Origin: Pseudomonas lundensis
GTDB lineage: Bacteria; Pseudomonadota; Gammaproteobacteria; Pseudomonadales; Pseudomonadaceae
Length of the DNA stretch: 64,000 bases
Reading direction: 5' to 3'
NCBI RefSeq assembly: GCF_001042985.1
Contig: NZ_JYKY01000002.1
Span: 186,001 to 250,000, forward strand
Positions within the stretch are counted from its first letter, which is position 1, and each line of letters starts with the position of its first letter. This document shows, piece after piece, positions 20,217-30,079 of this stretch. The position numbers and the translations under genes were made by a program. The notes beneath the pieces were generated by a model. That model did no database searches. It was not told the DNA's origin and was given only the letters and a program-made list of their open reading frames with translations.

Positions 20217-20984
20217 TTACTTTTCGCACCACAGCACCAGCACATCGGTACTGAACGAGCCATCGGCGTCAATCTCGAAATACTCACGCACTTCGGCGCC
20301 CATGGACTGTTGCAAGGCGAGGATGGCGTGGCTCAGGGTGTCGGGCGTGCGCATACGGGCAATCCAGGAGCCGAACTCTAATCGCAAACGCTGGCGCTGC
20401 GTACTGCGCGTGTGCAACCCCGCCTGGCTGACCTGCTCAAGCCACTCACCCGCCGCGTAATCGCGCACATGGCTGGTGTCGCGCAACACTTCAACCGTTT
20501 GCAAATACGTGTCAAACAACGGGCTGCCCGGCGACATCACGTCAATGAACGCAGCGACACCGCCGGGCTTGAGTACCCGCCGTACTTCGCGCAAGGCCTG
20601 ACCGAGATCGCTCCAGTGATGGGCCGAATAACGGCTCAGCACGTAATCGAACTCGCCGTCAGCAAAGGGCAAGCGCTCTGCGGCGCCGCGTACGGTGCGG
20701 ATATTCGGCAACTCGCGATCAAGGGCCGCGCGACTCACCACATCCAGCATCTGCTGCGAAAGGTCGTAAGCGACCACCTCCTGGACCTGCGACGCTACGT
20801 GAAAACTGACGTGCCCGGCCCCGCAGCCCAGGTCCAGCACCCGCGCCGCCGACTTGCCGGCCAACTCCGCCTGGAGCAGCGCAAACTCGGCGCCCTGGGC
20901 ATGAACAGTGCTGTTCAGGTAGGCCGACGCCTGCTCACCGAACTGTTTCTGTACGACTTGACTGTGCTGAGCGGTGCGGGTCAT
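20217..20984 (-). CDS. Class I SAM-dependent methyltransferase in the leu operon
   Basis: 255 residues from [15 protein letters not shown] lies about 8 bases upstream, favouring this ATG over the one at 21014. SAM-binding motif I is [10 protein letters not shown] (about residues 46-55), motif II has the acidic YDLSQQML, and a later [11 protein letters not shown] stretch fits a UbiE/COG2226-type fold. It lies between leuD (30-base gap) and leuB (67-base gap) in the same orientation. The same placement is known in other pseudomonads, yet leucine synthesis needs no methyl transfer. The substrate is unknown. Confidence 0.85.
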   Translation of the reverse strand: MTRTAQHSQVVQKQFGEQASAYLNSTVHAQGAEFALLQAELAGKSAARVLDLGCGAGHVSFHVASQVQEVVAYDLSQQMLDVVSRAALDRELPNIRTVRGAAERLPFADGEFDYVLSRYSAHHWSDLGQALREVRRVLKPGGVAAFIDVMSPGSPLFDTYLQTVEVLRDTSHVRDYAAGEWLEQVSQAGLHTRSTQRQRLRLEFGSWIARMRTPDTLSHAILALQQSMGAEVREYFEIDADGSFSTDVLVLWCEK

Positions 20985-21014
20985 TGGAGTGTCCTTCAGG
21001 TCATGGGCTTGCAA

Positions 21015-21656
21015 TCAGTCGCGAAACAACCAGGGCTGACTGGCGCGATGCTTGCTCTCAAACGCAGCGATGGCATCGCCATCCTGCAAGGTCAAACCGA
21101 TGTCATCCAGACCGTTAAGCAGGCAGTGCTTGCGGAACGCATCGATTTCAAAGCTCAGCACTTTGCCGTCCGGGCGGGTGACCGTCTGCGCCTCAAGGTC
21201 GATCTTGAGCTGATAACCCGGTGCGGCTTCAACCTGAGCAAACAGTTCGTCAATCTCCGCGTCGCTCAGGATGATCGGCAACAAACCGTTCTTAAAGCTG
21301 TTATTGAAGAAGATATCGGCATAACTCGGCGCGATGATGCTGCGAAAGCCATATTCTTCCAGCGCCCACGGTGCGTGTTCACGGCTTGAGCCGCAGCCGA
21401 AGTTTTCACGCGCCAGCAACACGCTGGCGCCCTGGTAACGCTCGGCATTGAGCACGAAATCTTTGTTCAATGGCCGTTTGGAGTTGTCCTGATAAGGCTG
21501 GCCCACGTCCAGGTAGCGCCACTCATCAAACAGGTTGGGGCCGAACCCGGTGCGCTTGATAGATTTCAAAAACTGCTTGGGAATGATCTGGTCCGTGTCC
21601 ACATTGGCACGGTCCAAAGGCGCAACAAGACCGGTGTGCTGGGTAAAAGCTTTCAT
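21015..21656 (-). CDS. leuD: 3-isopropylmalate dehydratase small subunit
   Basis: 213 residues. [16 protein letters not shown] near the N-terminus and [13 protein letters not shown] (about residues 79-91) are the LeuD/aconitase swivel-domain motifs. With LeuC it isomerises 2- to 3-isopropylmalate. It starts 10 bases after leuC. Confidence 0.97.
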   Translation of the reverse strand: MKAFTQHTGLVAPLDRANVDTDQIIPKQFLKSIKRTGFGPNLFDEWRYLDVGQPYQDNSKRPLNKDFVLNAERYQGASVLLARENFGCGSSREHAPWALEEYGFRSIIAPSYADIFFNNSFKNGLLPIILSDAEIDELFAQVEAAPGYQLKIDLEAQTVTRPDGKVLSFEIDAFRKHCLLNGLDDIGLTLQDGDAIAAFESKHRASQPWLFRD

Positions 21657-21666
21657 GCTGCGCTCC

Positions 21667-23085
21667 TTAAATCAATTCGCGGACGTCGATGAAACGACCA
21701 TTTACCGCCGCGGCAGCGGCCATTGCCGGGCTCACCAAGTGGGTGCGGCCTCCGGCGCCCTGACGCCCTTCAAAGTTACGGTTGGAGGTCGAAGCGCAAT
21801 GCTCGCCCGACTCAAGGCGGTCAGGGTTCATCGCCAGACACATCGAGCACCCCGGCTCACGCCATTCGAAACCCGCTTCAAGGAAAATCCTGTCCAGCCC
21901 TTCAGCTTCCGCCTGAGCCTTTACCAACCCCGAGCCCGGCACCACAATCGCCTGCTTGATGGTCGAGGCCACCTTACGGCCTTTGGCGATCACGGCCGCC
22001 GCGCGCAAGTCTTCAATGCGCGAGTTGGTGCACGATCCGATGAACACACGATCCAGCTGGATATCCGTAATCGCCTGATTGGCGCTTAACCCCATGTACT
22101 TCAACGCACGCTCAATCGAACCGCGCTTGACCAGATCGGTTTCCTGCGCCGGATCGGGCACATTCTGATCCACGGCCAACACCATTTCCGGCGAAGTGCC
22201 CCAGCTGACCTGCGGCTTGATCCGGGTCGCATCCAGTTCGACCACCGTGTCGAAGACTGCGTCGGCATCCGACACCAATGATTTCCAGGCCTCAACCGCC
22301 TGGTTCCACTCCGCGCCTTTGGGGGCGAACGGGCGGCCCTTGACGTAATCGACTGTCTTCTCATCGGCGGCCACCAGACCGACGCGCGCGCCCGCCTCAA
22401 TGGCCATGTTGCAAATGGTCATGCGGCCTTCAACGGACAAGTCGCGAATCGCGCTTCCGGCGAACTCAATGGCGTGGCCATTGCCACCGGCCGTGCCGAT
22501 TTTGCCGATGACCGCGAGCACGATGTCCTTGGCTGTCACCCCAAATGGCAGTTGGCCTTCTACGCGCACCAACATGTTCTTCATTTTTTTAGCCACAAGG
22601 CATTGGGTGGCCAGTACGTGTTCAACCTCAGACGTGCCAATACCGTGGGCCAAGGCGCCGAACGCGCCATGGGTCGAGGTGTGCGAGTCGCCGCAGACCA
22701 CGGTCATGCCCGGCAATGTGGCGCCCTGCTCAGGGCCGATCACGTGAACGATGCCCTGACGCACGTCGTTCATTTTGAATTCGGTGATGCCGTACTCGTC
22801 GCAGTTGTCGTCCAGGGTTTGCACTTGCAAACGGGAAACCTGATCGGCAATCGCTTCAATCCCGCCTTTGCGCTCCGGCGTGGTCGGTACGTTATGGTCC
22901 GGGGTCGCGATATTGGCATCGATGCGCCAAGGCTTGCGCCCTGCCAGACGCAAGCCTTCGAACGCTTGCGGCGAGGTCACTTCATGAATGATGTGACGGT
23001 CGATATAGATCAGCGCCGATCCATCGTCGCGCTGCTTGACCAAATGCGAATCCCAGAGCTTGTCGTAGAGCGTTTTGCCGGCCAT
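21667..23085 (-). CDS. leuC: 3-isopropylmalate dehydratase large subunit
   Basis: 472 residues from [19 protein letters not shown] lies about 8 bases upstream, so this ATG is preferred over the one at 23100. Three cysteines for the [4Fe-4S] cluster are visible: one in FIGSCTNSR and two in [18 protein letters not shown] is the substrate-binding stretch. First gene of the leuC-leuD-MT-leuB set, divergent from a LysR gene. Confidence 0.97.
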   Translation of the reverse strand: MAGKTLYDKLWDSHLVKQRDDGSALIYIDRHIIHEVTSPQAFEGLRLAGRKPWRIDANIATPDHNVPTTPERKGGIEAIADQVSRLQVQTLDDNCDEYGITEFKMNDVRQGIVHVIGPEQGATLPGMTVVCGDSHTSTHGAFGALAHGIGTSEVEHVLATQCLVAKKMKNMLVRVEGQLPFGVTAKDIVLAVIGKIGTAGGNGHAIEFAGSAIRDLSVEGRMTICNMAIEAGARVGLVAADEKTVDYVKGRPFAPKGAEWNQAVEAWKSLVSDADAVFDTVVELDATRIKPQVSWGTSPEMVLAVDQNVPDPAQETDLVKRGSIERALKYMGLSANQAITDIQLDRVFIGSCTNSRIEDLRAAAVIAKGRKVASTIKQAIVVPGSGLVKAQAEAEGLDRIFLEAGFEWREPGCSMCLAMNPDRLESGEHCASTSNRNFEGRQGAGGRTHLVSPAMAAAAAVNGRFIDVRELI

Positions 23086-23182
23086 CACACGGTTCCTCAT
23101 CAGCTACTTTCTGTGCCAATAACCACTTGGCTTGTGAGGTCGATCCTATGGCGTTAAAGTTAATAACTCAAATTCATAATTT

Positions 23183-23197
23183 TTATAGTTTGGATAA
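23183..23197. promoter_or_regulatory. Candidate LysR operator between leuC and the LysR gene
   Basis: TTAT-N7-ATAA, an inverted repeat containing a T-N11-A core, in the 130-base AT-rich divergent region. It lies 19 bases before the LysR ATG. Confidence 0.45.
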
Positions 23198-23215
23198 CCA
23201 AAGGGAATTCGAAAC

Positions 23216-24112
23216 ATGGACCTCGCAAATCTCAATGCCTTCATTGCGATTGCAGAAACCGGCAGCTTTTCAGGTGCCGCCGAACGGTTGTTCCTGACGC
23301 AGCCGGCGATCAGCAAACGCATCGCCAGCATTGAGCAACAACTCAAGCTCAGGCTGTTCGACCGACTCGGCCGTGAAGTCAGCCTGACCGAGGCCGGCCG
23401 AGCGCTGCTGCCCCGCGCCTATCAAATACTTAACGTGCTGGACGACACCCGCCGGGCGCTCAACAACCTCAACGGAGAGGTGAGCGGTCGCCTGACACTG
23501 GCTACCAGCCACCATATTGGCTTGCACCGCTTGCCGCCCCTGCTGCGTGAATTCACCCGCACTTACCCCAAGGTCGCGCTGGATATTCAGTTCCTCGATT
23601 CAGAAGTGGCCTACGAAGAAATCCTCCATGGCCGTGCCGAACTGGCGGTCATTACCCTGGCGCCCGAACCGCATTCACTGATTCGCGCCGTGCCAGTGTG
23701 GGATGACCCGCTGGATTTTGTCGTCGCGCCTGAGCACTCGCTGACGCACAAAGGGCCGATCAGCCTGGCAGACATCGCGCACCACCCGGCGGTGTTCCCG
23801 GGTGGCAACACCTTTACCCACCACATCGTGCAGCGGCTGTTCGAGGCCCAAGGGTTGACCCCCAATATCGCCATGAGCACCAACTACCTGGAAACCATCA
23901 AAATGATGGTGTCCATCGGTCTGGCCTGGAGCGTGCTGCCGCGCACCATGCTTGACGAACAAGTGGCATCGATCCGCTTGCCGGGCATACAACTGACGCG
24001 CCAACTAGGCTATATCTTGCATACCGAACGCACTTTATCGAATGCTGCACACGCTTTCATGACACTGCTGGATGGCCAGGTCGATACCCGGCACACTGCG
24101 CCTGACGCATGA
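23216..24112 (+). CDS. LysR-family regulator divergent from leuC
   Basis: 298 residues. N-terminal winged helix-turn-helix (about 1-60; SFSGAAERLFLTQPAISKRI) is followed by a periplasmic-binding-protein-like effector domain. The gene is divergent from leuC with a shared 130-base control region, so regulation of leucine genes or itself is likely. A LysR gene at this place is conserved in the genus. The effector is unknown; 2-isopropylmalate-type intermediates are only a guess by analogy with LeuO/IlvY systems. Confidence 0.92.
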   Translation: MDLANLNAFIAIAETGSFSGAAERLFLTQPAISKRIASIEQQLKLRLFDRLGREVSLTEAGRALLPRAYQILNVLDDTRRALNNLNGEVSGRLTLATSHHIGLHRLPPLLREFTRTYPKVALDIQFLDSEVAYEEILHGRAELAVITLAPEPHSLIRAVPVWDDPLDFVVAPEHSLTHKGPISLADIAHHPAVFPGGNTFTHHIVQRLFEAQGLTPNIAMSTNYLETIKMMVSIGLAWSVLPRTMLDEQVASIRLPGIQLTRQLGYILHTERTLSNAAHAFMTLLDGQVDTRHTAPDA

Positions 24113-24149
24113 CCGTACTGACGCTTTTTCCGTTCAAGGACCGCAGCCA

Positions 24150-27100
24150 ATGCCAACACCCGCTGACTCTGTGCACCTTACTAGCGGTTTGCCCTCTACC
24201 GAACCGTTAACGCTGGAGCAAAACGGGCGTCAGACCCCGCCATTGCTCGCTGCGCTCAAGGCGGCGCAATTGGGTGCATGGTGCTGGGACATGGAAAGCG
24301 GCGACATCAGTTGGTCCGAAGGCTCCCACGCCCTGTTCGGCCTGCCGGCAAACCGGACCTTGCCGGGCAACCTCAATCAGTTATCAACCCTGCCGTTCGA
24401 CGATTGGCCCAAAGCTCAGTTGGCCTTTGATGCCGTGCTCAAAAATGCCCCCCAAGAGCGCAGCACTCACCACCGCATTCGCTGGCCAGACGGCACCTTG
24501 CACTGGCTGGAGATCCGGGGCAGCCGGGTGCCGACTGCCGATGGCAAGCCCCGCATGATGGGCGTCCTGCAAGAAGTCACCCAACAACGCCAGCGCCAGC
24601 AAGCCCTAAACAACTCGGAAGAGCGCTTTGCCACCCTGTTTCACCTGTCACCGCACATGGTGCTGCTGGTGCGCCTTGAAGACGGGCTGATCAGCGAAGC
24701 CAACCATTGCTTTGAAAGCCTGCTCGGCTGGCCGGTTCAGCACGCCATTGGCCGGACCACGCTGGAGTTGGGGCTGTGGCCCGACCCGCAGCAACGCAAC
24801 GCTTTCATCCAGGCGATCCGCCGCGAACTGGCACCGGTGGACATGGAAGTGCAATTGCGCGGCCGTAATGGCCAGTTGCATGGCGGGATCCTCAGCGCCC
24901 AAAAAGTCGAACTAGAGGGCGAAGAATACCTGGTCAGCACTTTTCTCGACACCAGCGAACGCAACAAGGCCGAGCAAGCGCTCAAGGACAGTCAGGAGCG
25001 ACTGGACCTGGCCCTCGATTCAGCACAGATGGGCACCTGGGACTGGCACATTCCCAGCGGCCAGCTCTACGGCTCGGCGCGCGCCGCCCAGTTACACGGT
25101 CTGGAGGCTGTGGCGTTCAACGAATCTTTCGAAGCGTTTTTTGAAGGGGTGCCCATCGAGGAACGCTACAACATGCGCAACGCCTACCGCTCCTTGCGCG
25201 AAGGCCCGGCCGGTAATTACCAACTGACCTACCGGGTTCAGCTCGAAAACGGTGCCTCGCGTTACCTGGAAAGCCGCGCCCGCCTGTACCGTGACGACAA
25301 TGGCCAGCCACTGCGCATGGCGGGTACCCTGCTCGACATCACCGAACAAGTGGAGCGCGAGCAGCGCCTGATCGCTTCCGAAGAAAAGTTTGCCAGCGTG
25401 TTTCAGACCAGCCCCGACCCCATTTGCGTGCTGCAGGCCTGCAGCGGTGAGGTGATGGAGATCAATGCCAGCTTCAGTCAGACCTTTGGCTGGGACATGA
25501 ACGATCTGCGCGCAGACCCGGACCACCAGGCCACACATTTACGACCCTTGCTGGCTGCCATTCAGGGCCCGGCGCAGCACAACCTGACCGTCTCGATATT
25601 GCACAAAAATACCGACCCCCTGACGTGTGTGGTGTCCAGCCGTTCCATCGAACTGGATGGGCACGCCTGCATGGTCGCCACCTTGCGCGACATCACCCAG
25701 CAACAGCGGGCCGAAGCCGTGCTTAAAGCCAGCGAAGAGAAATTCGCCAAGGCGTTTCACTCAAGCCCCGACGCCATCACCATCAGCGACTACGCCACCG
25801 GCTGTTACCTGGAGGTCAACGACGGCTTTACCCGGCTGACCGGTTATACCAGCGCCGAAGTCATGGGCCGCAGCCCTTACGAACTGGGGATCTGGGGTGA
25901 CAGCTCGCTGCGTCAGGCGCTGCTGGACGAACTGGAAGATAAAGGCCGTATCAGCAACCGTGAAATCCTTGGGCGCTCACGCCGTGGCGATCTGCTTAAC
26001 GTGGAGATCTCCATCGAACGCATCACCCTCAACGACACCGCTTGCCTGCTGCTGATCGCCCGTGACATCAGTCAATTGAAAGCCGCGCAGGCGCAGGTGC
26101 GTCATCTGGCCTATCACGACCCGCTCACCAACCTGCCCAACCGGGCCTTGCTGATGGATCGCCTGACCCAGCAAAACGCCCTGCTGTCGCGGCATGACAT
26201 GCGCGGGGCCCTGCTGTTCCTCGACCTGGATCACTTCAAGCACATCAACGACTCGCTCGGGCATCCGGTGGGCGATGCGGTGCTGAAAATCATCACCGCC
26301 CGGCTTGAAGCCAGCGTGCGGGTCGAAGACACCGTGGCACGACTGGGCGGCGACGAGTTTGTGGTCCTGCTCAGCGGCCTGCACGGTTCATTGGAGGAAG
26401 TGACCCGGCACGTGCGCGCCACGGCCGACACGCTACGCGAATTATTGGCCGAGCCGATGTTTCTCGATGGCCAGCGCCTGCAAGTCACCCCCAGTATCGG
26501 CATCGCGCTGATTCCTGACCACGGCGCCAACCCGGCCGACTTGTTCAAGCGCGCCGACATTGCCCTGTACCGGGCCAAAGATTCGGGGCGCAACACCACG
26601 CAACTGTTTCACCCCGACATGCAAGCCGCCGCCAGTGAGCGCATGCGCATCGAAAGTGACTTGCGCACCGCCCTGGCACGCAACGAATTCAGTCTGCACT
26701 ATCAGCCGCAGGTCGATGCACGCACCCACCGCATCGTGGGCGCCGAAGCCCTGGTGCGCTGGCAACACCCGCAACTGGGACCGCAGTCGCCAAGCGAGTT
26801 CATCAAAATCCTTGAGGACAGCGGGTTAATCCTTGAAGTCGGCACCTGGATTCTGGATCAGGCCTGCCGCGATTTCGGTGCATTGCTCAATGACGGCCTG
26901 ATCCAGGCCAAAGATTTCAGCTTGTGCGTGAACATCAGCCCGCGCCAGTTTCGCCAGAGCAACTTCGTTGATCGCGTGCAACGCAGCCTGCTGACCCATG
27001 ACCTGCCCAGTTCCATGCTCAAACTGGAAATCACCGAAGGCATCGTGATCCAGAACCTGGAAGACACCATCGCAAAAATGCATCAGCTCACGGCCATGGG

Positions 27101-27410
27101 CGTGAGCTTTGCGATGGACGATTTTGGCACCGGTTACTCGTCGCTGACGCACCTTAAGCGCTTGCCGGTCGACACGCTGAAAATTGACCAGTCATTCGTG
27201 CGCGATGCCATCAACGACCCGAATGACGCGGAAATCATCCGCGCCATCGTGGCAATGGCCCATAGCCTGCAGCTCAAGGTGGTGGCCGAAGGCGTCGAGC
27301 GGCAACAGCAATTGCAGTTTTTACAGAGCCTGGAATGCCACATCTATCAGGGCTATTTGCACAGTCGCCCTGTACCGATCGACGCGTTTCGCACCCTGCT
27401 GAAGGCCTGA
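24150..27410 (+). CDS. Cyclic-di-GMP protein with five PAS domains, GGDEF and EAL
   Basis: 1086 residues from MPTPADSV, with AAGGA about 12 bases upstream; the open frame back to 24072 would overlap the LysR gene. Five PAS-type sensor domains lie in series (about residues 35-150, 155-280, 285-405, 410-530 and 535-650). A GGDEF domain follows (motif intact, about residue 732, with an RVED inhibitory-site motif five residues before it). The EAL domain has EALVRW (about 864) and DDFGTGYSSL. Both halves look catalytically competent, so it may make or break cyclic-di-GMP. No membrane segment is seen, so it is probably cytoplasmic. Signal unknown. Confidence 0.9.
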   Translation: MPTPADSVHLTSGLPSTEPLTLEQNGRQTPPLLAALKAAQLGAWCWDMESGDISWSEGSHALFGLPANRTLPGNLNQLSTLPFDDWPKAQLAFDAVLKNAPQERSTHHRIRWPDGTLHWLEIRGSRVPTADGKPRMMGVLQEVTQQRQRQQALNNSEERFATLFHLSPHMVLLVRLEDGLISEANHCFESLLGWPVQHAIGRTTLELGLWPDPQQRNAFIQAIRRELAPVDMEVQLRGRNGQLHGGILSAQKVELEGEEYLVSTFLDTSERNKAEQALKDSQERLDLALDSAQMGTWDWHIPSGQLYGSARAAQLHGLEAVAFNESFEAFFEGVPIEERYNMRNAYRSLREGPAGNYQLTYRVQLENGASRYLESRARLYRDDNGQPLRMAGTLLDITEQVEREQRLIASEEKFASVFQTSPDPICVLQACSGEVMEINASFSQTFGWDMNDLRADPDHQATHLRPLLAAIQGPAQHNLTVSILHKNTDPLTCVVSSRSIELDGHACMVATLRDITQQQRAEAVLKASEEKFAKAFHSSPDAITISDYATGCYLEVNDGFTRLTGYTSAEVMGRSPYELGIWGDSSLRQALLDELEDKGRISNREILGRSRRGDLLNVEISIERITLNDTACLLLIARDISQLKAAQAQVRHLAYHDPLTNLPNRALLMDRLTQQNALLSRHDMRGALLFLDLDHFKHINDSLGHPVGDAVLKIITARLEASVRVEDTVARLGGDEFVVLLSGLHGSLEEVTRHVRATADTLRELLAEPMFLDGQRLQVTPSIGIALIPDHGANPADLFKRADIALYRAKDSGRNTTQLFHPDMQAAASERMRIESDLRTALARNEFSLHYQPQVDARTHRIVGAEALVRWQHPQLGPQSPSEFIKILEDSGLILEVGTWILDQACRDFGALLNDGLIQAKDFSLCVNISPRQFRQSNFVDRVQRSLLTHDLPSSMLKLEITEGIVIQNLEDTIAKMHQLTAMGVSFAMDDFGTGYSSLTHLKRLPVDTLKIDQSFVRDAINDPNDAEIIRAIVAMAHSLQLKVVAEGVERQQQLQFLQSLECHIYQGYLHSRPVPIDAFRTLLKA

Positions 27411-27421
27411 CGCCGTAGGGG

Positions 27422-27880
27422 CTAGAGGTTGGGGTTGACCCGTTTCCAGGCCAGGTTGGCAAGCTTCATAGAGCCATTGAAGTTCACGGGCACGTCCGGC
27501 GCCAGGTACAACATGTCGCCTTCAATGCGGCAGGTACGCACTTGACGTTGCCCACGCCAGTTAGGAAAGAAGCTGACAAACATTTCGTGCTCCAGCAGTC
27601 CGCGCGCTTCATCCACATAAAACGGGCCGCTGTAGGCAAAGTACGTTTTACCCGCTTCTTTGTACTCATGTTCACTGGCATCAAACGGGTCATTGCTGAC
27701 CAGGTCATTGCGGCCGGGCGGACAGAATTGCGCCGACATATAGCCGTCAGGCGTATACAGGATGATCCCTTCCGGGGTCGTGCCCATGGGGTGGGATTCA
27801 ACACCGGTGTTGGTATCGCGCTCCACAAAACTCACCAGTTTCCAGGCGCCGATTAGCGCATTTCGGTCTACGGTAGACAT
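27422..27880 (-). CDS. Lipocalin-like domain protein
   Basis: 152 residues from MSTVDRNALIG. LIGAWKLVSF at the N-terminus, a GIILYTPDGYMSA strand and a WKRVNP ending match the small lipocalin-like (Lipocalin_5) family. An AAGGA lies 11 bases upstream. There is no signal peptide. It ends 12 bases from the convergent GGDEF-EAL gene and reads away from the thiolase gene. Ligand or enzymatic role unknown. Confidence 0.75.
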   Translation of the reverse strand: MSTVDRNALIGAWKLVSFVERDTNTGVESHPMGTTPEGIILYTPDGYMSAQFCPPGRNDLVSNDPFDASEHEYKEAGKTYFAYSGPFYVDEARGLLEHEMFVSFFPNWRGQRQVRTCRIEGDMLYLAPDVPVNFNGSMKLANLAWKRVNPNL

Positions 27881-28011
27881 GGCATGCATTTCCTTTGCAT
27901 CGGGATGGGAGAGCAAGGCCTGATCGCCAGGCTCCGCGAAACCGACAGCGTAGACGGCGAAGCGGCAACGTCCATCTATAGGCATTGCCACTTATCGAAT
28001 TCCCCCTCAAA

Positions 28012-28023
28012 CGGACTAGTCCG
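28012..28023. promoter_or_regulatory. Perfect 12-bp palindrome in a divergent promoter region
   Basis: CGGACTAGTCCG, perfectly self-complementary, lies 63 bases before the thiolase ATG and 130 bases before the lipocalin-like start. It looks like a TetR-type operator half-site pair, but no TetR gene is adjacent. Confidence 0.45.
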
Positions 28024-28085
28024 CAGCCGTTGGCGCTGTGAAATAATCCGGCCCCACAGATCAACAAGAACAATAAGGACGCCTC

Positions 28086-29267
28086 ATGCACACCTCTGAC
28101 ATCTTTATCCTCAGCGCTCGGCGCACCGCCATTGGCACCTTCGGCGGCGCGCTGAAAGACGTGCCCCTGTGCGACCTCGCCACCGTTGCCGTGACGGCCG
28201 CGCTGTCCAGCAGTCAGGTTGATCCCGAACGCATCGGCCACGTGGTAATGGGCAATGTCATCCCTACCGACCCCCACGACGCCTACGTGGCGCGGGTCGC
28301 GGCGATCCGCGCGGGCATCCCCAAAGAGACCCCGGCCTTCAACGTCAATCGCCTCTGCGGCTCGGGCCTGCAAGCCGTGATTTCAGCAGCCCACACCGTG
28401 ATGCTCGGTGACGCCGAATTTGCCATCGGCGCCGGGGTAGAATCCATGAGCCGCGGGCCCTACCTGCTGCCTGCTGCACGCTGGGGCGCGCGCATGGGCA
28501 ACGGGCTGATGCAGGACTACATGCTCGGGGTGCTGCACGATCCGTTTCAAGGCATGCACATGGGCATCACTGCCGAGAACATCGCTGAACGCAACGGCAT
28601 CAACCGCGAAACCCAGGATGCCCTGGCCTACGCCGATCAGCAGCGCGCCGCACATGCACTCGAACACCACTTTTTTGATCAGCAAATAGCCCCGGTCGAG
28701 ATCACGACACGCAAAGGCAGCACGCTGTTCAGTGTCGATGAACACCCGCGCGCCACCACCCTTGAGCAATTGGCAAGCATGCGCCCGGCCTTCAAGAAAG
28801 ATGGCACGGTCACGGCCGGTAACGCCTCGGGCCTGAACGATGGTGCCGCAGCCCTGGTGTTGGCCAGCGCCAGCGCCGTGACCTCGGGCAACCTCGCGCC
28901 CCTGGCGCGCCTGGTGGCGTACGCCCATGCCGGGGTGGAACCGGAACTGATGGGGCTGGGCCCGATTCCGGCGACGCAACTGGCCCTGAAACGCGCTGGT
29001 TTGAGCATTAACGACATGGACGTGATCGAAGCCAATATCGCCTTCGCAGCCCAAGCCTGCGCCGTGATGCAAGCGCTGGACATGGACCCGGCCAAGGTCA
29101 ACCCCAATGGTTCAGGCATCGCGCTGGGCCATCCGGTGGGCGCAACCGGCGCGATCATTGCGACCAAGGCCATTCATGAATTGCACCGCATTCAGGGCCG
29201 CTACGCATTGGCCACCATGTGCATCGGCGGTGGACAGGGCATCGCGGTGATTTTCGAACGGGTCTGA
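28086..29267 (+). CDS. Acetyl-CoA acetyltransferase / beta-ketothiolase, BktB-like
   Basis: 393 residues with the nucleophilic Cys in NRLCGSGLQA (about residue 90). The His loop is GHPVGATG and the second Cys is in CIGGGQG, all placed as in thiolase II. The sequence resembles the BktB type (SMSRGPYLLPAARWGARMG). It condenses or cleaves 3-ketoacyl-CoA. The usually invariant NEAF loop reads NIAF here (ATC codon), leaving Asn but losing Glu. It stands alone, not in a fadAB or phb operon. Confidence 0.9.
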   Translation: MHTSDIFILSARRTAIGTFGGALKDVPLCDLATVAVTAALSSSQVDPERIGHVVMGNVIPTDPHDAYVARVAAIRAGIPKETPAFNVNRLCGSGLQAVISAAHTVMLGDAEFAIGAGVESMSRGPYLLPAARWGARMGNGLMQDYMLGVLHDPFQGMHMGITAENIAERNGINRETQDALAYADQQRAAHALEHHFFDQQIAPVEITTRKGSTLFSVDEHPRATTLEQLASMRPAFKKDGTVTAGNASGLNDGAAALVLASASAVTSGNLAPLARLVAYAHAGVEPELMGLGPIPATQLALKRAGLSINDMDVIEANIAFAAQACAVMQALDMDPAKVNPNGSGIALGHPVGATGAIIATKAIHELHRIQGRYALATMCIGGGQGIAVIFERV

Positions 29268-29328
29268 CTGCTTGGCGGCTAGCGCCTAGGTGCGGGATAT
29301 CTGGCGGGAATGACACATAGAAGCGCAA

Positions 29329-29357
29329 GGAAGCTGACGCGTTGAGCGTCAGCTTCC
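29329..29357. terminator. Bidirectional terminator between thiolase and hydrolase genes
   Basis: A perfect 12-bp stem GGAAGCTGACGC / GCGTCAGCTTCC with a 5-nt loop between two convergent genes. T-runs are weak on both sides. Confidence 0.65.
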
Positions 29358-29364
29358 TTGACGG

Positions 29365-29991
29365 TTACTTGCCAGCCGTCAGGGTGGTGTAACTGGTGAT
29401 CAGGTTGCGGTAGTCCGGGATGTGGTTGGAGAACAGCGCCCCCAGCCCTTCCACATCGTTGCGCCAGTCGCGGTGCAGCTCACAGGCCAGGCCGAACCAG
29501 GTCATCAACTGCGCACCGGAGGCCGACATACGATCCCACGCCGAGTGGCGAGTGATTTCGTTGAACGTTCCGGACGCGTCCGTCACCACAAACACTTCAT
29601 ACCCTTGCGCCAGCGCCGAGAGCGCCGGAAAGGCCACGCACACCTCGGTCACCACGCCCGCAATGATCAGTTGCTTTTTGCCTGTGGCCTTGACGGCCTT
29701 GACGAAATCTTCGTTGTCCCAAGCGTTGATCTGCCCCGGCCGGGCGATGTAAGGCGCGTCGGGGAACTGCGCTTTCAACTCCGGCACCAGCGGGCCGTTG
29801 GGGCCTGTTTCAAAACTGGTGGTCAAAATGGTCGGCAACTTGAAATACGCGGCCAGATCGGCCAGTGCCAACACGTTGTTCTTGAACTTGTCAGGGTCGA
29901 TGTCCCTGACCAACGACAGCAAACCCGCCTGATGATCCACCAACAAAACGGCGGCATTGTCCTTGTCCAAACGCTTGTAAGAAGTCGTCAC
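29365..29991 (-). CDS. Isochorismatase-family hydrolase (YcaC-like)
   Basis: 208 residues. Cysteine-hydrolase fold: Asp in LLVDHQAG (about residue 19), Lys in TGKKQLIIAG and nucleophile Cys in GVVTEVCVAFPALSA (about residue 118). The long C-terminal part (MTWFGLACELHRDWRN) matches YcaC-type proteins rather than true isochorismatases. Substrate unknown. It precedes the pirin gene's terminator in the same orientation. Confidence 0.88.
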   Translation of the reverse strand: MTTSYKRLDKDNAAVLLVDHQAGLLSLVRDIDPDKFKNNVLALADLAAYFKLPTILTTSFETGPNGPLVPELKAQFPDAPYIARPGQINAWDNEDFVKAVKATGKKQLIIAGVVTEVCVAFPALSALAQGYEVFVVTDASGTFNEITRHSAWDRMSASGAQLMTWFGLACELHRDWRNDVEGLGALFSNHIPDYRNLITSYTTLTAGK

Positions 29992-30016
29992 AGGGTGTTC
30001 CTCTCATGGGTGATTC

Positions 30017-30047
30017 AAAAAAACGGGCCATGACCCTTCATGGCCCG
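30017..30047 (-). terminator. Terminator after the pirin gene
   Basis: On the minus strand: a 10-bp stem CGGGCCATGA / TCATGGCCCG, 4-nt loop, then seven T. It separates the pirin gene from the hydrolase gene. Confidence 0.88.
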
Positions 30048-30079
30048 GACGTGCGGTTTAACGCGTTGCAACACTCAGA

